DNA from: Isoptericola sp.
Lineage (GTDB): Bacteria; Actinomycetota; Actinomycetes; Actinomycetales; Cellulomonadaceae
Assembly: GCA_031180595.1 (NCBI GenBank)
Contig: JAPSLQ010000012.1
Location: 3,816 to 38,803 of the forward strand
DNA length: 34,988 nt
Direction of reading: 5' to 3'
Position numbers and translations under genes: made by a program. Each line of letters starts with the position of its first letter. The first letter of the stretch is position 1. The notes beneath the pieces are model-generated. The model saw nothing but the letters and a program-made list of their open reading frames with translations, did not search any database and was not told the origin of the DNA. Of this stretch, positions 22,514 to 31,491 are shown piece after piece.

Positions 22514-22625
22514 GCGCGGCAGGGAGTCGCCGACGGTGTCGGTGGCGGCGCGTACGGTCGTCGACGACATGAGCACACGAACGTCGGCGCGCAGCCGCCG
22601 CGCCCAGAACGCAAAGGTGACCGAC

Positions 22626-23735
<1,110 letters not shown>

Positions 23736-23748
23736 CGGGGGAGGCCTG

Positions 23749-24411
23749 ATGCAGGCAGCACCCGAGGGCGGTCGCGGCGTGGGGAAGCGTCGCGGCCGCC
23801 CGGCCACGTCCGGGGGACGTCGGTCCGGGAACGGGGAGCGACGGCGCAGGCCGACCGTGGGTGAGCGCCTCGAGGCGGGGGAGCTGACCCTCGACGAGGC
23901 GGCCGAGCACGCGCGCGAGACCGTCCTGCGCATCCTCACCGCGGCGCCCAAGAGCCGGTCGGAGATCGAGCGCTCCCTCGCGCGCAAGGGCTACCCCGAG
24001 GAGGTCGTCGCCCCGCTGCTCGACCGCTTCGACGAGGTGGGTCTGGTCGACGACGCGGCCTACGCCGAGCTGATCGTGCGGACCCGGCACGCCGAGCGCG
24101 GGCTGGCACGCCGCGCGATCGCCGCAGAGCTGCGCCGACGCGGCATCGAGGACGAGGTCGCCGCCGACGCGCTCGAGCAGATCGATCCCGACGACGAGCG
24201 CACCGCGGCGGCAGAGCTGGCACGCAAGCACGTCGCACGCACGCGCGGCCAGGACCGGGAGAAGCGCGTGCGCCGTGCGGTCGCGGCGCTCGCGCGCAAG
24301 GGGCACGGACCGTCGGTCGCGTTCGCAGCGGTCCGGGACGCGCTCGCGGACGAGGGCGAGGACGTCGACGACGCGCTCGATGCGGCGGACGGGTACGCGG
24401 AGGGCTACTGA
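23749..24411 (+). CDS. recX: Regulatory protein RecX
   Basis: A 220-aa modulator that binds RecA filaments and limits RecA activity. The three-helix repeats are visible: ARETVLRILTAAPKSRSEIE with RSLARKGYPEEVVAPLLDRFDEVGLVDDAAYAELIV, then LARRAIAAELRRRGIEDEVA, then AVAALARKGHGPSVAFAAVRDAL. A basic N-terminal extension of about 40 residues carries a KRRGRPATS segment resembling an AT-hook. The start ATG has GGGGGAGG upstream and lies 13 nt after recA, so the two are co-transcribed; this pairing is conserved in actinobacteria. A 17-bp hairpin follows the stop. The track's longer ORF starts inside recA and is rejected. Confidence 0.96.
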   Translation: MQAAPEGGRGVGKRRGRPATSGGRRSGNGERRRRPTVGERLEAGELTLDEAAEHARETVLRILTAAPKSRSEIERSLARKGYPEEVVAPLLDRFDEVGLVDDAAYAELIVRTRHAERGLARRAIAAELRRRGIEDEVAADALEQIDPDDERTAAAELARKHVARTRGQDREKRVRRAVAALARKGHGPSVAFAAVRDALADEGEDVDDALDAADGYAEGY

Positions 24412-24435
24412 GAGCACCCTTGCGTGTGCGACGAG

Positions 24436-24474
24436 GCGACGGGCCGGGTGCCTGCGTGGCACCCGGCCCGTCGC
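24436..24474. terminator. Bidirectional hairpin between recX and gluD
   Basis: A perfect 17-bp stem, GCGACGGGCCGGGTGCC against GGCACCCGGCCCGTCGC, with the 5-nt loop TGCGT. It lies between the convergent recX and gluD stops (24 and 13 nt away). It has no T-tract but is one of the strongest structures in the window. Confidence 0.85.
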
Positions 24475-24487
24475 GCGCGCACGAGCG

Positions 24488-25441
24488 TCACGCCCCGTGC
24501 TTCGGGATCCCGCCGGGTCCTGGCCCCGGGCGCGCGCCGGTCCGGGTCTCGGCACCCGCCGGGGCGCCCTCGGCGGCCGTCGCACCGATCCCCACGCCCA
24601 TCTCGAGGCCCGCACCCTGGACGCCTGTCTGCCCGGACGTGCGGCGCATCGAGTGGCTCAGGTACTCCGCGAGCCGGGTGAGCGTCCAGTTGATGAGGAT
24701 GAACAGCACCGCGGCGACCGTCAGCGCCTGCAGGACGTTGCCCTGGCCGGAGCCGAGCCGTCGGGCGAAGGACAGGAGCTCGTTGTACGTGATGATCTGA
24801 CCCAGCGCCGAGTCCTTGAGGACGACGACGAGCTGGGAGACGAGCGCCGGCAGCATCGCCACGAGGGCCTGCGGCAGCTCGACGGAGCGGAGCGACTGGC
24901 TGCCCGTCAGGCCGACCGAGAGCGCCGCCTCGCGCTGCCCGCTGGGCAGGCCGTAGACGCCCGAGCGCACGAGCTCGGCGACCACCGACCCGTTGTACAG
25001 GATCAGGCCGAGCACCACGCCCCAGAACGACGGGTCAGGCACGTCGTTGATCGCGAGCAGCAGCCAGAAGAAGATCATCATGAGCAGCACGGGGACGGCT
25101 CGGAAGAACTCGACCACCAGGCCGGAGGCCAGGCGGACCACGACGTTCTGCGCGAGCCGGCCGAGCCCGAACAGCAGGCCGAAGACGAGCGCTGCCAGGA
25201 TCGCCACCGCCGCCGCGCGCAGCGTCCTGCCGATGCCGGGAAGGTAGTAGTTCTGCCAGGCGTTGGCGTCGACCGCGTGCAGCCACAGGTCGGACGCGAG
25301 CTGGCCCTTCTCGCCGAGCTTGACCAGGACGAACGCCATGATCGCGAGGATCAGGAGGGCGCCGAGGATGCTGCCGACGAGCGTGAACCGCCGCGCACGA
25401 GGACCCGAGGCGTCGAAGAGGACCGTCCGCTGAGGCTTCAT
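24488..25441 (-). CDS. gluD: Glutamate-type ABC transporter permease GluD
   Basis: A 317-aa inner-membrane permease of the polar amino-acid ABC family. Helices are clear (LVGSILGALLILAIMAFVLV, AVAILAALVFGLLFGLG, PVLLMMIFFWLLLAI, VLQALTVAAVLFILINW). The EAA loop that docks on the ATPase reads REAALSVGLTGSQSLRSVELPQAL. The C-terminus carries about 50 residues of low-complexity Gly/Ala/Pro after the last helix, longer than usual. The ATG overlaps the gluC stop by 4 nt, so GluC and GluD are made together and form the heterodimeric channel. Orthology to Corynebacterium gluABCD, a glutamate importer, is inferred from order and similarity; other polar amino acids cannot be excluded. Confidence 0.92.
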   Translation of the reverse strand: MKPQRTVLFDASGPRARRFTLVGSILGALLILAIMAFVLVKLGEKGQLASDLWLHAVDANAWQNYYLPGIGRTLRAAAVAILAALVFGLLFGLGRLAQNVVVRLASGLVVEFFRAVPVLLMMIFFWLLLAINDVPDPSFWGVVLGLILYNGSVVAELVRSGVYGLPSGQREAALSVGLTGSQSLRSVELPQALVAMLPALVSQLVVVLKDSALGQIITYNELLSFARRLGSGQGNVLQALTVAAVLFILINWTLTRLAEYLSHSMRRTSGQTGVQGAGLEMGVGIGATAAEGAPAGAETRTGARPGPGPGGIPKHGA

Positions 25442-26115
25442 CGGCGCACCGCCAGTCGCTGGGAGAGGAAGGTGGAGGCCAGGCCCACGGGGGTCACGAG
25501 GATCACGTAGCCGACGGCGAAGGTGAAGAAGATGGCGATGATCCAGCTGGAGTTGAACTCGATCATCGTGCGCATGACGGACGAGGTCTCCGTCGCCACG
25601 CTCGCGGCCGCGGCCACCGTGGTGTTCTTGATGAGCGCGATCAGGACGTTGCCCAGGGGCGCGACCGCACCCCGGAAGGCCTGGGGGAGGATGATCAGCC
25701 GCGCGGACGCCAGGAACGGCAGCCCGATCGCGCGTGCGGCCTCGGCCTGGCCGAGCGGCACGGTGTTGACGCCCGACCGGATCGCCTCGCACACGAACGC
25801 GGCGTGGTAGACGGCCAGGGCGAGGACCGCCAGCCGGAAGAAGTTCATGTCGAAGTCGCTCGACAGCGTGACGCTCAGCTGGCCCCACGCGCCCAGGACC
25901 ATGAAGACCATGATGATGGTCAGCGGCATGTTCCGGAACACGGTCACGTACGCGGTGCCCGCCCAGCGCAGCGTCGGGATGGGCGAGATCCGGAACAGCG
26001 CGAGCACCGACCCCAGGACCAGCGCCAGGAGCGCGGACCAGAAGGCGAGCTGGATGTTGACCCAGAACGCCCCGAGCACGTTGTACTCGCGGACGAGGTC
26101 GAGGTATTCCCCCAC
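25438..26115 (-). CDS. gluC: Glutamate-type ABC transporter permease GluC
   Basis: A 225-aa permease of the HisM/GlnP family, partner of GluD. It begins MGEYLDLVREYNVLGAFWVN, with helices near WSALLALVLGSVLALF, TIIMVFMVLGAWGQL, LAVLALAVYHAAFVCEAIRSGV and IIAIFFTFAVGYVILVTPVG. The EAA loop is QAEAARAIGLPFLASARLIILPQAFRGAV. The start is a GTG with GAGAGGAGA about 11 nt upstream. It lies 111 nt downstream of gluB across two strong hairpins, and overlaps gluD by 4 nt. Those hairpins may reduce permease expression relative to the binding protein. Confidence 0.94.
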   Translation of the reverse strand: MGEYLDLVREYNVLGAFWVNIQLAFWSALLALVLGSVLALFRISPIPTLRWAGTAYVTVFRNMPLTIIMVFMVLGAWGQLSVTLSSDFDMNFFRLAVLALAVYHAAFVCEAIRSGVNTVPLGQAEAARAIGLPFLASARLIILPQAFRGAVAPLGNVLIALIKNTTVAAAASVATETSSVMRTMIEFNSSWIIAIFFTFAVGYVILVTPVGLASTFLSQRLAVRR

Positions 26116-26145
26116 GGGATCGGCTTCTCCTCTCGAGGTGGTGCG

Positions 26146-26167
26146 GCCGGGTCCCGCGGGACCCGGC
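26146..26167. terminator. Perfect 22-bp palindrome between gluB and gluC
   Basis: GCCGGGTCCCGCGGGACCCGGC is self-complementary; as RNA it forms about 9 bp with a small loop. It lies downstream of the stronger gluB hairpin in the direction of transcription and about 30 nt before the gluC start. It could be a second attenuator or processing hairpin. Confidence 0.5.
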
Positions 26168-26170
26168 GCC

Positions 26171-26203
26171 CCGGGGCCTGCCGCGACGAGCGGCAGGCCC
26201 CGG
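26171..26203. terminator. Hairpin after gluB, possible attenuator
   Basis: A perfect 14-bp stem, CCGGGGCCTGCCGC against GCGGCAGGCCCCGG, with loop GACGA. It lies 23 nt downstream of the gluB stop (minus strand). It is placed to end or stabilise most gluA-gluB transcripts while allowing some read-through to gluCD. Confidence 0.65.
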
Positions 26204-26226
26204 TGTGCTCAGGTGGCGTCAGCGCC

Positions 26227-27093
26227 TCACGAGCAGGGCTGGAACTCCGGCGGGTTGAGCGACTCGTTCGGCGTGTAGCCGGTGCCCTCGGTGTTCGCCG
26301 TCACGAACTCCTCCCACGAGCCGTCGTCGATCATCTCCTGGAGCGCGGTGTTGATCTCCTCGCAGAGCTCCACCTCGCCCTTCGGGATGCCGACGCCGTA
26401 GTTCTCCTCGGAGAACGGGTTGCCGACGACCTTGACCTTGCCCTGGTTGGCCGGCTGGGCGCCGAGACCGGCGAGGATGATGTCGTCGGTCGTGACGGCG
26501 TCGACCTGGCCCGCGACGAGCGCGGTGACGCACTCGGCGTAGCCGGGCTGCTCGAGCAGGTTCACGCCCGCGGCGTACTCGTCCTTGATCCGCTGCGCCG
26601 ACGTCGAGCCCGTGACCGAGCACAGGTTCTTGCCCTCGAGCGCCTCAGGGCCGGTGATGTCGCTGTTGTCGGCCGCGACCAGCAGGTCCTGGCCGGCGAC
26701 GAAGTAGGGACCGGCGAACGAGACGGTCTCGCGGCGCTCGTCCGTGATCGAGTAGGTCGCGAAGATCATGTCGACCTGCCCGGTGGACAGCAGCGTCTCG
26801 CGCTGGGCCGACGGAGCCTCGAACCACTCGATCTGGTCCTCGGAGTACCCGAGCTTCTCGGCGACGTACGTGGCGACGTCGACGTCGAAGCCCGACGGCT
26901 CCTCGCCCTCCATGAAGCCGAGACCCGGCTGGTCGAACTTGATGCCGATGGTGAGCGTCTCGCCACCACCGCCGGCGCCGCCGCCGGCGGTCTCTTCGCC
27001 GGTGCCCCCCGGCTCGTCGCCGCCGCCGCAGGCGGCGAGGGTGAGTGCGGCGGCCGCCGCGAGGGCGATCGCCCCGTTGGTGCGCATGCGCAT
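26227..27093 (-). CDS. gluB: Glutamate-type ABC transporter substrate-binding lipoprotein GluB
   Basis: A 288-aa extracytoplasmic solute-binding protein of the polar amino-acid family (SBP_bac_3). The signal peptide MRMRTNGAIALAAAAALTL ends in a lipobox LAAC (Cys22), followed by a Gly/Glu-rich linker to about residue 45. The binding fold then reads TIGIKFDQPGLGFMEGEEPS, GFDVDVATYVAEKLGY, RETLLSTGQVDMIFATYSIT and DERRETVSFAGPYFVAGQDLLV, typical of glutamate binders. The start ATG at 27093 has GAAGGGA 6 nt upstream; a second ATG two codons later is possible. It lies 35 nt after gluA and is followed by two hairpins before gluC, an arrangement that favours excess binding protein. Confidence 0.94.
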   Translation of the reverse strand: MRMRTNGAIALAAAAALTLAACGGGDEPGGTGEETAGGGAGGGGETLTIGIKFDQPGLGFMEGEEPSGFDVDVATYVAEKLGYSEDQIEWFEAPSAQRETLLSTGQVDMIFATYSITDERRETVSFAGPYFVAGQDLLVAADNSDITGPEALEGKNLCSVTGSTSAQRIKDEYAAGVNLLEQPGYAECVTALVAGQVDAVTTDDIILAGLGAQPANQGKVKVVGNPFSEENYGVGIPKGEVELCEEINTALQEMIDDGSWEEFVTANTEGTGYTPNESLNPPEFQPCS

Positions 27094-27128
27094 GTGAGTT
27101 CCCTTCGCTGGTGACTTCGTAGAACCGG

Positions 27129-27923
<795 letters not shown>

Positions 27924-27929
27924 TCCTCG

Positions 27930-27935
27930 AACCTA
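27930..27935 (-). promoter_or_regulatory. Putative -10 (TAGGTT) of gluABCD, leaderless arrangement
   Basis: TAGGTT on the minus strand is followed by CGAGGA (6 nt) and the gluA ATG. It would drive the whole gluABCD operon. Confidence 0.45.
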
Positions 27936-27941
27936 ACCAGT

Positions 27942-27998
27942 CGTTGTTACGTCTACCAGCGTCTACGGCCCTGCGTCGGCAACGAATCCGTAACGACG
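27942..27998. repeat. Separated inverted repeat in the gluA-miaB intergenic region
   Basis: CGTTGTTACG (27942-27951) and CGTAACGACG (27989-27998) are inverted repeats matching at 9 of 10 positions, 37 bp apart. Between them GTCTAC occurs twice exactly 10 bp apart (27951 and 27961). The arms fall near the expected -35 regions of both divergent promoters. A regulator role is only a possibility. Confidence 0.25.
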
Positions 27999-28011
27999 CG
28001 GGCGCGGACCG

Positions 28012-28017
28012 TACCCT
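28012..28017 (+). promoter_or_regulatory. Putative -10 (TACCCT) of miaB, leaderless arrangement
   Basis: TACCCT is followed by AGAGGAG (7 nt) and the miaB ATG. The GAGGAG directly abuts the ATG, so either leaderless initiation or a very short leader is implied. Confidence 0.45.
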
Positions 28018-28024
28018 AGAGGAG

Positions 28025-29719
28025 ATGTCCACCACCTTGCCTACCGCTGTGCACGCCCTTGAGCCCGCCCCTGAGCCCGCCCGTGCGCACACCCCTGCGC
28101 TCACCCCTGCGCCCGCCGAGGACCCGGCGTCCCCGGCGCAGCCGCCGCGCACGTACGTCGTGCGCACGCTCGGGTGCCAGATGAACGTCCACGACTCCGA
28201 GCACATGGCGGGGATGCTCGAGCAGGCGGGCTACACGCGCGCCTCCGCCCAGGACGAGGCGGCGAACGCGGCGGACGTCGTCGTGATCAACACGTGCGCG
28301 GTGCGCGAGAACGCCGCGACGCGGCTGTACGGCAACCTCGGCCAGCTCGCGAGCATCAAGGCAGCGCGCCCCGGCATGCAGATCGCCGTGGGCGGCTGCC
28401 TGGCGCAGAAGGACCGCGGCGAGATCGTCGCCAAGGCGCCGTGGGTGGACGTCGTGTTCGGCACGCACAACCTCGACGCGCTGCCCGTCCTGCTCGAGCG
28501 GGCCCGGCACAACGCCGAGGCGCAGGTGGAGATCGCCGAGTCGCTGCAGGTCTTCCCCTCGACGCTGCCGACGCGCCGCGAGAGCGTCTACGCCGGCTGG
28601 GTGTCGATCTCGGTGGGCTGCAACAACACGTGCACCTTCTGCATCGTGCCGCACCTGCGGGGCAAGGAGCGCGACCGCCGGCCGGGCGAGGTCCTCGCCG
28701 AGGTCGAGGCGCTCGTCGCCGCGGGCGCGATCGAGGTGACGCTGCTCGGGCAGAACGTCAACAGCTACGGCGTCGAGTTCGGCGACCGCGGCGCGTTCGC
28801 CAAGCTGCTGCGCGCGTGCGGGCGCATCGAGGGGCTCGAGCGCGTGCGCTTCACCTCGCCGCACCCCGCCGCGTTCACCGACGACGTCGTCGAGGCGATG
28901 GCCGCCACGCCCAACGTCATGCCGCAGCTGCACATGCCGCTGCAGTCCGGCTCCGACCGCGTCCTGCGGGCCATGCGCCGCTCGTACCGCTCAGAGCGCT
29001 TCCTCGGCATCCTGGACCGGGTGCGGGCCGCGATGCCCGACGCCGCGATCACCACCGACGTGATCGTCGGCTTCCCGGGGGAGACGGAGGAGGACTTCGC
29101 CGAGACGCTGCGCGTCGTCGAGGCGTCGCGGTTCAGCTCCGCGTTCATGTTCCAGTACTCGCCGCGCCCCGGGACGCCCGCCGCCACGATGGACGGGCAG
29201 CTGCCCAAGGAGGTCGTGCAGGAGCGGTTCGAGCGCCTCGTCGCCCTGCAGGAGCGCATCAGCGCCGAGGAGTCGGCGAAGCAGGTCGGACGCACGCTCG
29301 AGGTGCTCGTCGCGGAGGGCGCGGGGAAGAAGGACGGCGCCAGGCACCGGCTGTCGGGCCGTGCGCCCGACAACCGCCTCGTGCACCTCGCGCTGCCCGA
29401 CGGCGTCGCGCCGCTCGGCGACCGGCCCGAGGACCTGGACGACCCGCGGCTCGCCGCCACCGCGGACCTGGACCCGCGCCTGCCGCGGCCGGGTGACGTC
29501 GTGACGGTCGGGGTCACGCACGCCGCGCCGCACCACCTCATCGCGGACTCCGCGCTGGCCGGCGGGGCGTTCGCGGTGCGCCGGACCCGTTCGGGCGACG
29601 CGTGGGCGCGCCGGGAGACCGCTCGCCTGGGCGGTGGCGACGACCACCACGGGCACGGCACGCCGCCACCCGCCGGACCGGTCGTGCTCGGCATGCCGGC
29701 GCTGCGCGCGTCGCGCTAG
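28025..29719 (+). CDS. miaB: tRNA-2-methylthio-N6-dimethylallyladenosine synthase MiaB
   Basis: A 564-aa radical-SAM methylthiotransferase that adds a methylthio group to i6A37 of tRNAs, acting after MiaA. The N-terminal cluster cysteines are [14 protein letters not shown] (about Cys51), [10 protein letters not shown] and VGGCLAQKD. The radical-SAM motif is [15 protein letters not shown] (about residues 199-206). [17 protein letters not shown] and the TRAM domain ([16 protein letters not shown] onward) follow. An unusual Pro/Ala-rich leader of about 40 residues ([20 protein letters not shown]) precedes the fold, and the C-terminal 40 residues are also low-complexity. The start ATG is supported by a leaderless-type -10. 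It is convergent with the YbjN pair; miaA lies about 2.3 kb downstream. Confidence 0.96.
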   Translation: MSTTLPTAVHALEPAPEPARAHTPALTPAPAEDPASPAQPPRTYVVRTLGCQMNVHDSEHMAGMLEQAGYTRASAQDEAANAADVVVINTCAVRENAATRLYGNLGQLASIKAARPGMQIAVGGCLAQKDRGEIVAKAPWVDVVFGTHNLDALPVLLERARHNAEAQVEIAESLQVFPSTLPTRRESVYAGWVSISVGCNNTCTFCIVPHLRGKERDRRPGEVLAEVEALVAAGAIEVTLLGQNVNSYGVEFGDRGAFAKLLRACGRIEGLERVRFTSPHPAAFTDDVVEAMAATPNVMPQLHMPLQSGSDRVLRAMRRSYRSERFLGILDRVRAAMPDAAITTDVIVGFPGETEEDFAETLRVVEASRFSSAFMFQYSPRPGTPAATMDGQLPKEVVQERFERLVALQERISAEESAKQVGRTLEVLVAEGAGKKDGARHRLSGRAPDNRLVHLALPDGVAPLGDRPEDLDDPRLAATADLDPRLPRPGDVVTVGVTHAAPHHLIADSALAGGAFAVRRTRSGDAWARRETARLGGGDDHHGHGTPPPAGPVVLGMPALRASR

Positions 29720-29731
29720 CGGTCCGCCGCC

Positions 29732-30274
29732 TCAGTCGCCCGGGGTCAGGGCGCCGACCGTCGAGAAGAACTGCGTGGCGGTCACGAGCCCGCACGACAG
29801 CGTCGCGGCGAGCTGCTCGTCGGTCGCGCCGTGCTCGAAGTCGACCGAGACCTCGGCGTAGAGCGCGAGCCCGTCCGGCTCCTCACGGACGTACACCTTG
29901 GGCCAGACGCGGTCGCGGTTCCAGTCGTTGACGGCCTGGAGCACCGACAGGCGCGCCTGGGGCGCGATCGTGCCCGACCAGCGGCCCCGCACCTGGAGGA
30001 TCTCGCCGTGCGCGCCCAGGAGCAGGAACCAGAAGCGGTTGCCGTCCCAGGTGCCGGTGACGTCGCCCTCCCCGTCGAGCCGGAACCGGTACCCGCGCCG
30101 TGCAAGGTCCTCCGCGACGCGGTCGCGGCTCAGCGGCAGCGGCTCTGCGGGCGGCACGAGGTCGGGGTCCGGGCCGTACGCGGCGCCCCGCCTGCCGGCG
30201 CCGAGCAGCCGGGCGCGCGCGTCCCGCACGCCGCGCGCGGCCACGGTCCGCGCCCGGCGCCACACGGGGCTCAC
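29732..30274 (-). CDS. YbjN domain-containing protein (second of a tandem pair)
   Basis: A 180-aa protein with a C-terminal YbjN fold (a type III secretion chaperone-like sensory fold found in many actinobacteria). The domain runs about residues 55-175: RVAEDLARRGYRFRLDGEGD, RFWFLLLGAHGEILQVRGRW, QAVNDWNRDRVWPKVYVR and SVDFEHGATDEQLAATLSCG. The N-terminal 50 residues are basic and Ala-rich. GTG overlaps the upstream gene's stop by 4 nt (GTGA), so the pair is translationally coupled. It shares HGE-LQVRG, DWN-R-WPK-YVR and VEHGATDxQL elements with the upstream paralogue, consistent with tandem duplication. Function is not established; E. coli YbjN has been linked to stress and motility phenotypes. 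Confidence 0.87.
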   Translation of the reverse strand: MSPVWRRARTVAARGVRDARARLLGAGRRGAAYGPDPDLVPPAEPLPLSRDRVAEDLARRGYRFRLDGEGDVTGTWDGNRFWFLLLGAHGEILQVRGRWSGTIAPQARLSVLQAVNDWNRDRVWPKVYVREEPDGLALYAEVSVDFEHGATDEQLAATLSCGLVTATQFFSTVGALTPGD

Positions 30275-30825
30275 GACGCCTCCTGCAACGGGTCGGGGTA
30301 CCGCTCGTCGAGGTGCTCGAAGAACATGGAGCCCGTCGTGAGGCCGCACTGCAGGAGCTGGTCGAGCTGGTCGTCGGTCGCCCCGTGCTCGACGTCGACC
30401 GTCACGTCGGCGCAGACGACGACGGCGCCGTCGTCGCGCACGCGGACGTACGCCTTGGGCCAGATGCGCTCGGCGTTCCACTCGTTGCAGACCTCGAGGA
30501 TCTCCTCGAGCCGCTCGATCGTCAGGACGCGGTGCCACTGGCCGCGCACCTGCAGGACCTCGCCGTGGTCTCCCAGGGCCAGGAAGTAGAACAGCCAGCC
30601 GTGCCAGAGCCCGCCCACGTCGCCGTCGGAGTCGACGAAGTAGGAGAAGCCGGCGTCGGTGAGCCAGTCGACGATGCGCTCGCGCGTGAGCGGCGCGGGC
30701 GCGGGGCCCCCCGCCCCGTCGGGGCCGATCGTGCTCGCGAGGATGCCTTCGACGCGGGCCCGCAGCTCGTCGTCGCCCAGCTCCTCGGAGGACCTGCTCG
30801 TCCGGCGTGACCCGAAGAACTTCAC
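30271..30825 (-). CDS. YbjN domain-containing protein (first of a tandem pair)
   Basis: A 184-aa YbjN-family protein. The fold covers about residues 50-175: RERIVDWLTDAGFSYFVDSDG, WLFYFLALGDHGEVLQVRGQ, EVCNEWNAERIWPKAYVRV and TVDVEHGATDDQLDQLLQCG. The N-terminus VKFFGSRRTSRSSEELGDDEL is charged. GTG at 30825 is preferred over the in-frame GTG at 30834 because TAGCGT lies 7 nt before it and overlaps the upstream alternative. It is divergent from the LigB-like gene with only 39 bp between starts. Possibly a small-molecule or protein-binding accessory; no function is proven. Confidence 0.87.
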   Translation of the reverse strand: MKFFGSRRTSRSSEELGDDELRARVEGILASTIGPDGAGGPAPAPLTRERIVDWLTDAGFSYFVDSDGDVGGLWHGWLFYFLALGDHGEVLQVRGQWHRVLTIERLEEILEVCNEWNAERIWPKAYVRVRDDGAVVVCADVTVDVEHGATDDQLDQLLQCGLTTGSMFFEHLDERYPDPLQEAS

Positions 30826-30832
30826 CGCACCC

Positions 30833-30838
30833 ACGCTA
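30833..30838 (-). promoter_or_regulatory. Putative -10 (TAGCGT) of the YbjN pair, leaderless arrangement
   Basis: TAGCGT on the minus strand is followed by 7 nt and the GTG at 30825. It is 13 bp from the divergent -10 at 30852. Confidence 0.45.
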
Positions 30839-30851
30839 CACGTCCGCCCGG

Positions 30852-30857
30852 TAGGTT
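30852..30857 (+). promoter_or_regulatory. Putative -10 (TAGGTT) of the LigB-like gene, leaderless arrangement
   Basis: TAGGTT is followed by GTTCGGC (7 nt) and the GTG at 30865. Confidence 0.45.
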
Positions 30858-30864
30858 GTTCGGC

Positions 30865-31491
30865 GTGCCCGTGCGTGCCGTCCTCCTGCCCGCCACACCG
30901 CTGCTCGTCCCCGGCGCCGCGGGGTCCGCCGACCCGGTGGCACCCGTCCGGACGGCCGTGCTCGAGGCGCTGGGGGAGCTGCTCGACGACACGTCCGACG
31001 GCGAGCTCGCCGTCCTGGCGCACGGCTGCGGTCCCGCGCGGCGCACGCGGGGCCCGCGGCCGTCGCTCGCGGGGGCGGGCGTGCCGAAGCGGTGGACGCC
31101 GGACCTGCGCGCGTGGGACGGCGCGGTGCCGGCGCGCACGGCCCAGGTGCCCGCCTCCGTCACGCTCGTGTGCCTCTCCGCCGCGCTCGCGGCGCGCGGG
31201 ACGCGGGGCCGGACGGCGGACGTGGTCGTGCACGAGGTGCCGTCGACGCTGGAGCGGGCCGGCGACGACGCCGCGCGGGTCGCGGCGGACCTGCGCGCCG
31301 CGGCCGGGGTCATAATCGCCGGCGGCGCTGCCCCGGGGGCGGTCGCCCCGGCGCCCGACGCGCTCGCCCCCGGCGTCGCGGCCGTGCTCGCGGCGCTCGA
31401 CCCGCGGTGGGAGCCGGAGGAGCGGACCGTCGCCGTGGAGGGCGACCACCTGCCGCCCTGGTACGCCGTGACGCTGCTGCGCGACCGCTAG
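30865..31491 (+). CDS. LigB-like (class III extradiol dioxygenase subunit B-like) protein, probably non-catalytic
   Basis: A 208-aa Ala-rich protein. In many actinobacteria the gene between miaB and miaA is annotated as a class III extradiol dioxygenase subunit B-like protein, and this one fits in position, length and layout: VRAVLLPATPLLVPGAAG at the start, LAVLAHGCGPARRTRG after the first helix, and EGDHLPPWYAVTLLRDR at the end. The usual N-terminal PHPPLLVPE carries a metal-binding His; here the equivalent reads PATPLLVPG, so that His is absent and dioxygenase chemistry is unlikely. The GTG start follows a leaderless-type -10. The stop directly abuts the stop of the convergent membrane protein gene. 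Function is unknown. Confidence 0.7.
   Translation: MPVRAVLLPATPLLVPGAAGSADPVAPVRTAVLEALGELLDDTSDGELAVLAHGCGPARRTRGPRPSLAGAGVPKRWTPDLRAWDGAVPARTAQVPASVTLVCLSAALAARGTRGRTADVVVHEVPSTLERAGDDAARVAADLRAAAGVIIAGGAAPGAVAPAPDALAPGVAAVLAALDPRWEPEERTVAVEGDHLPPWYAVTLLRDR

Noticed and set aside
22536-22625. N-terminal extension of RecA from GTG 22536
   Set aside because: The 30 residues are unlike RecA N-termini, while ATG 22626 gives the usual start and has a ribosome site.
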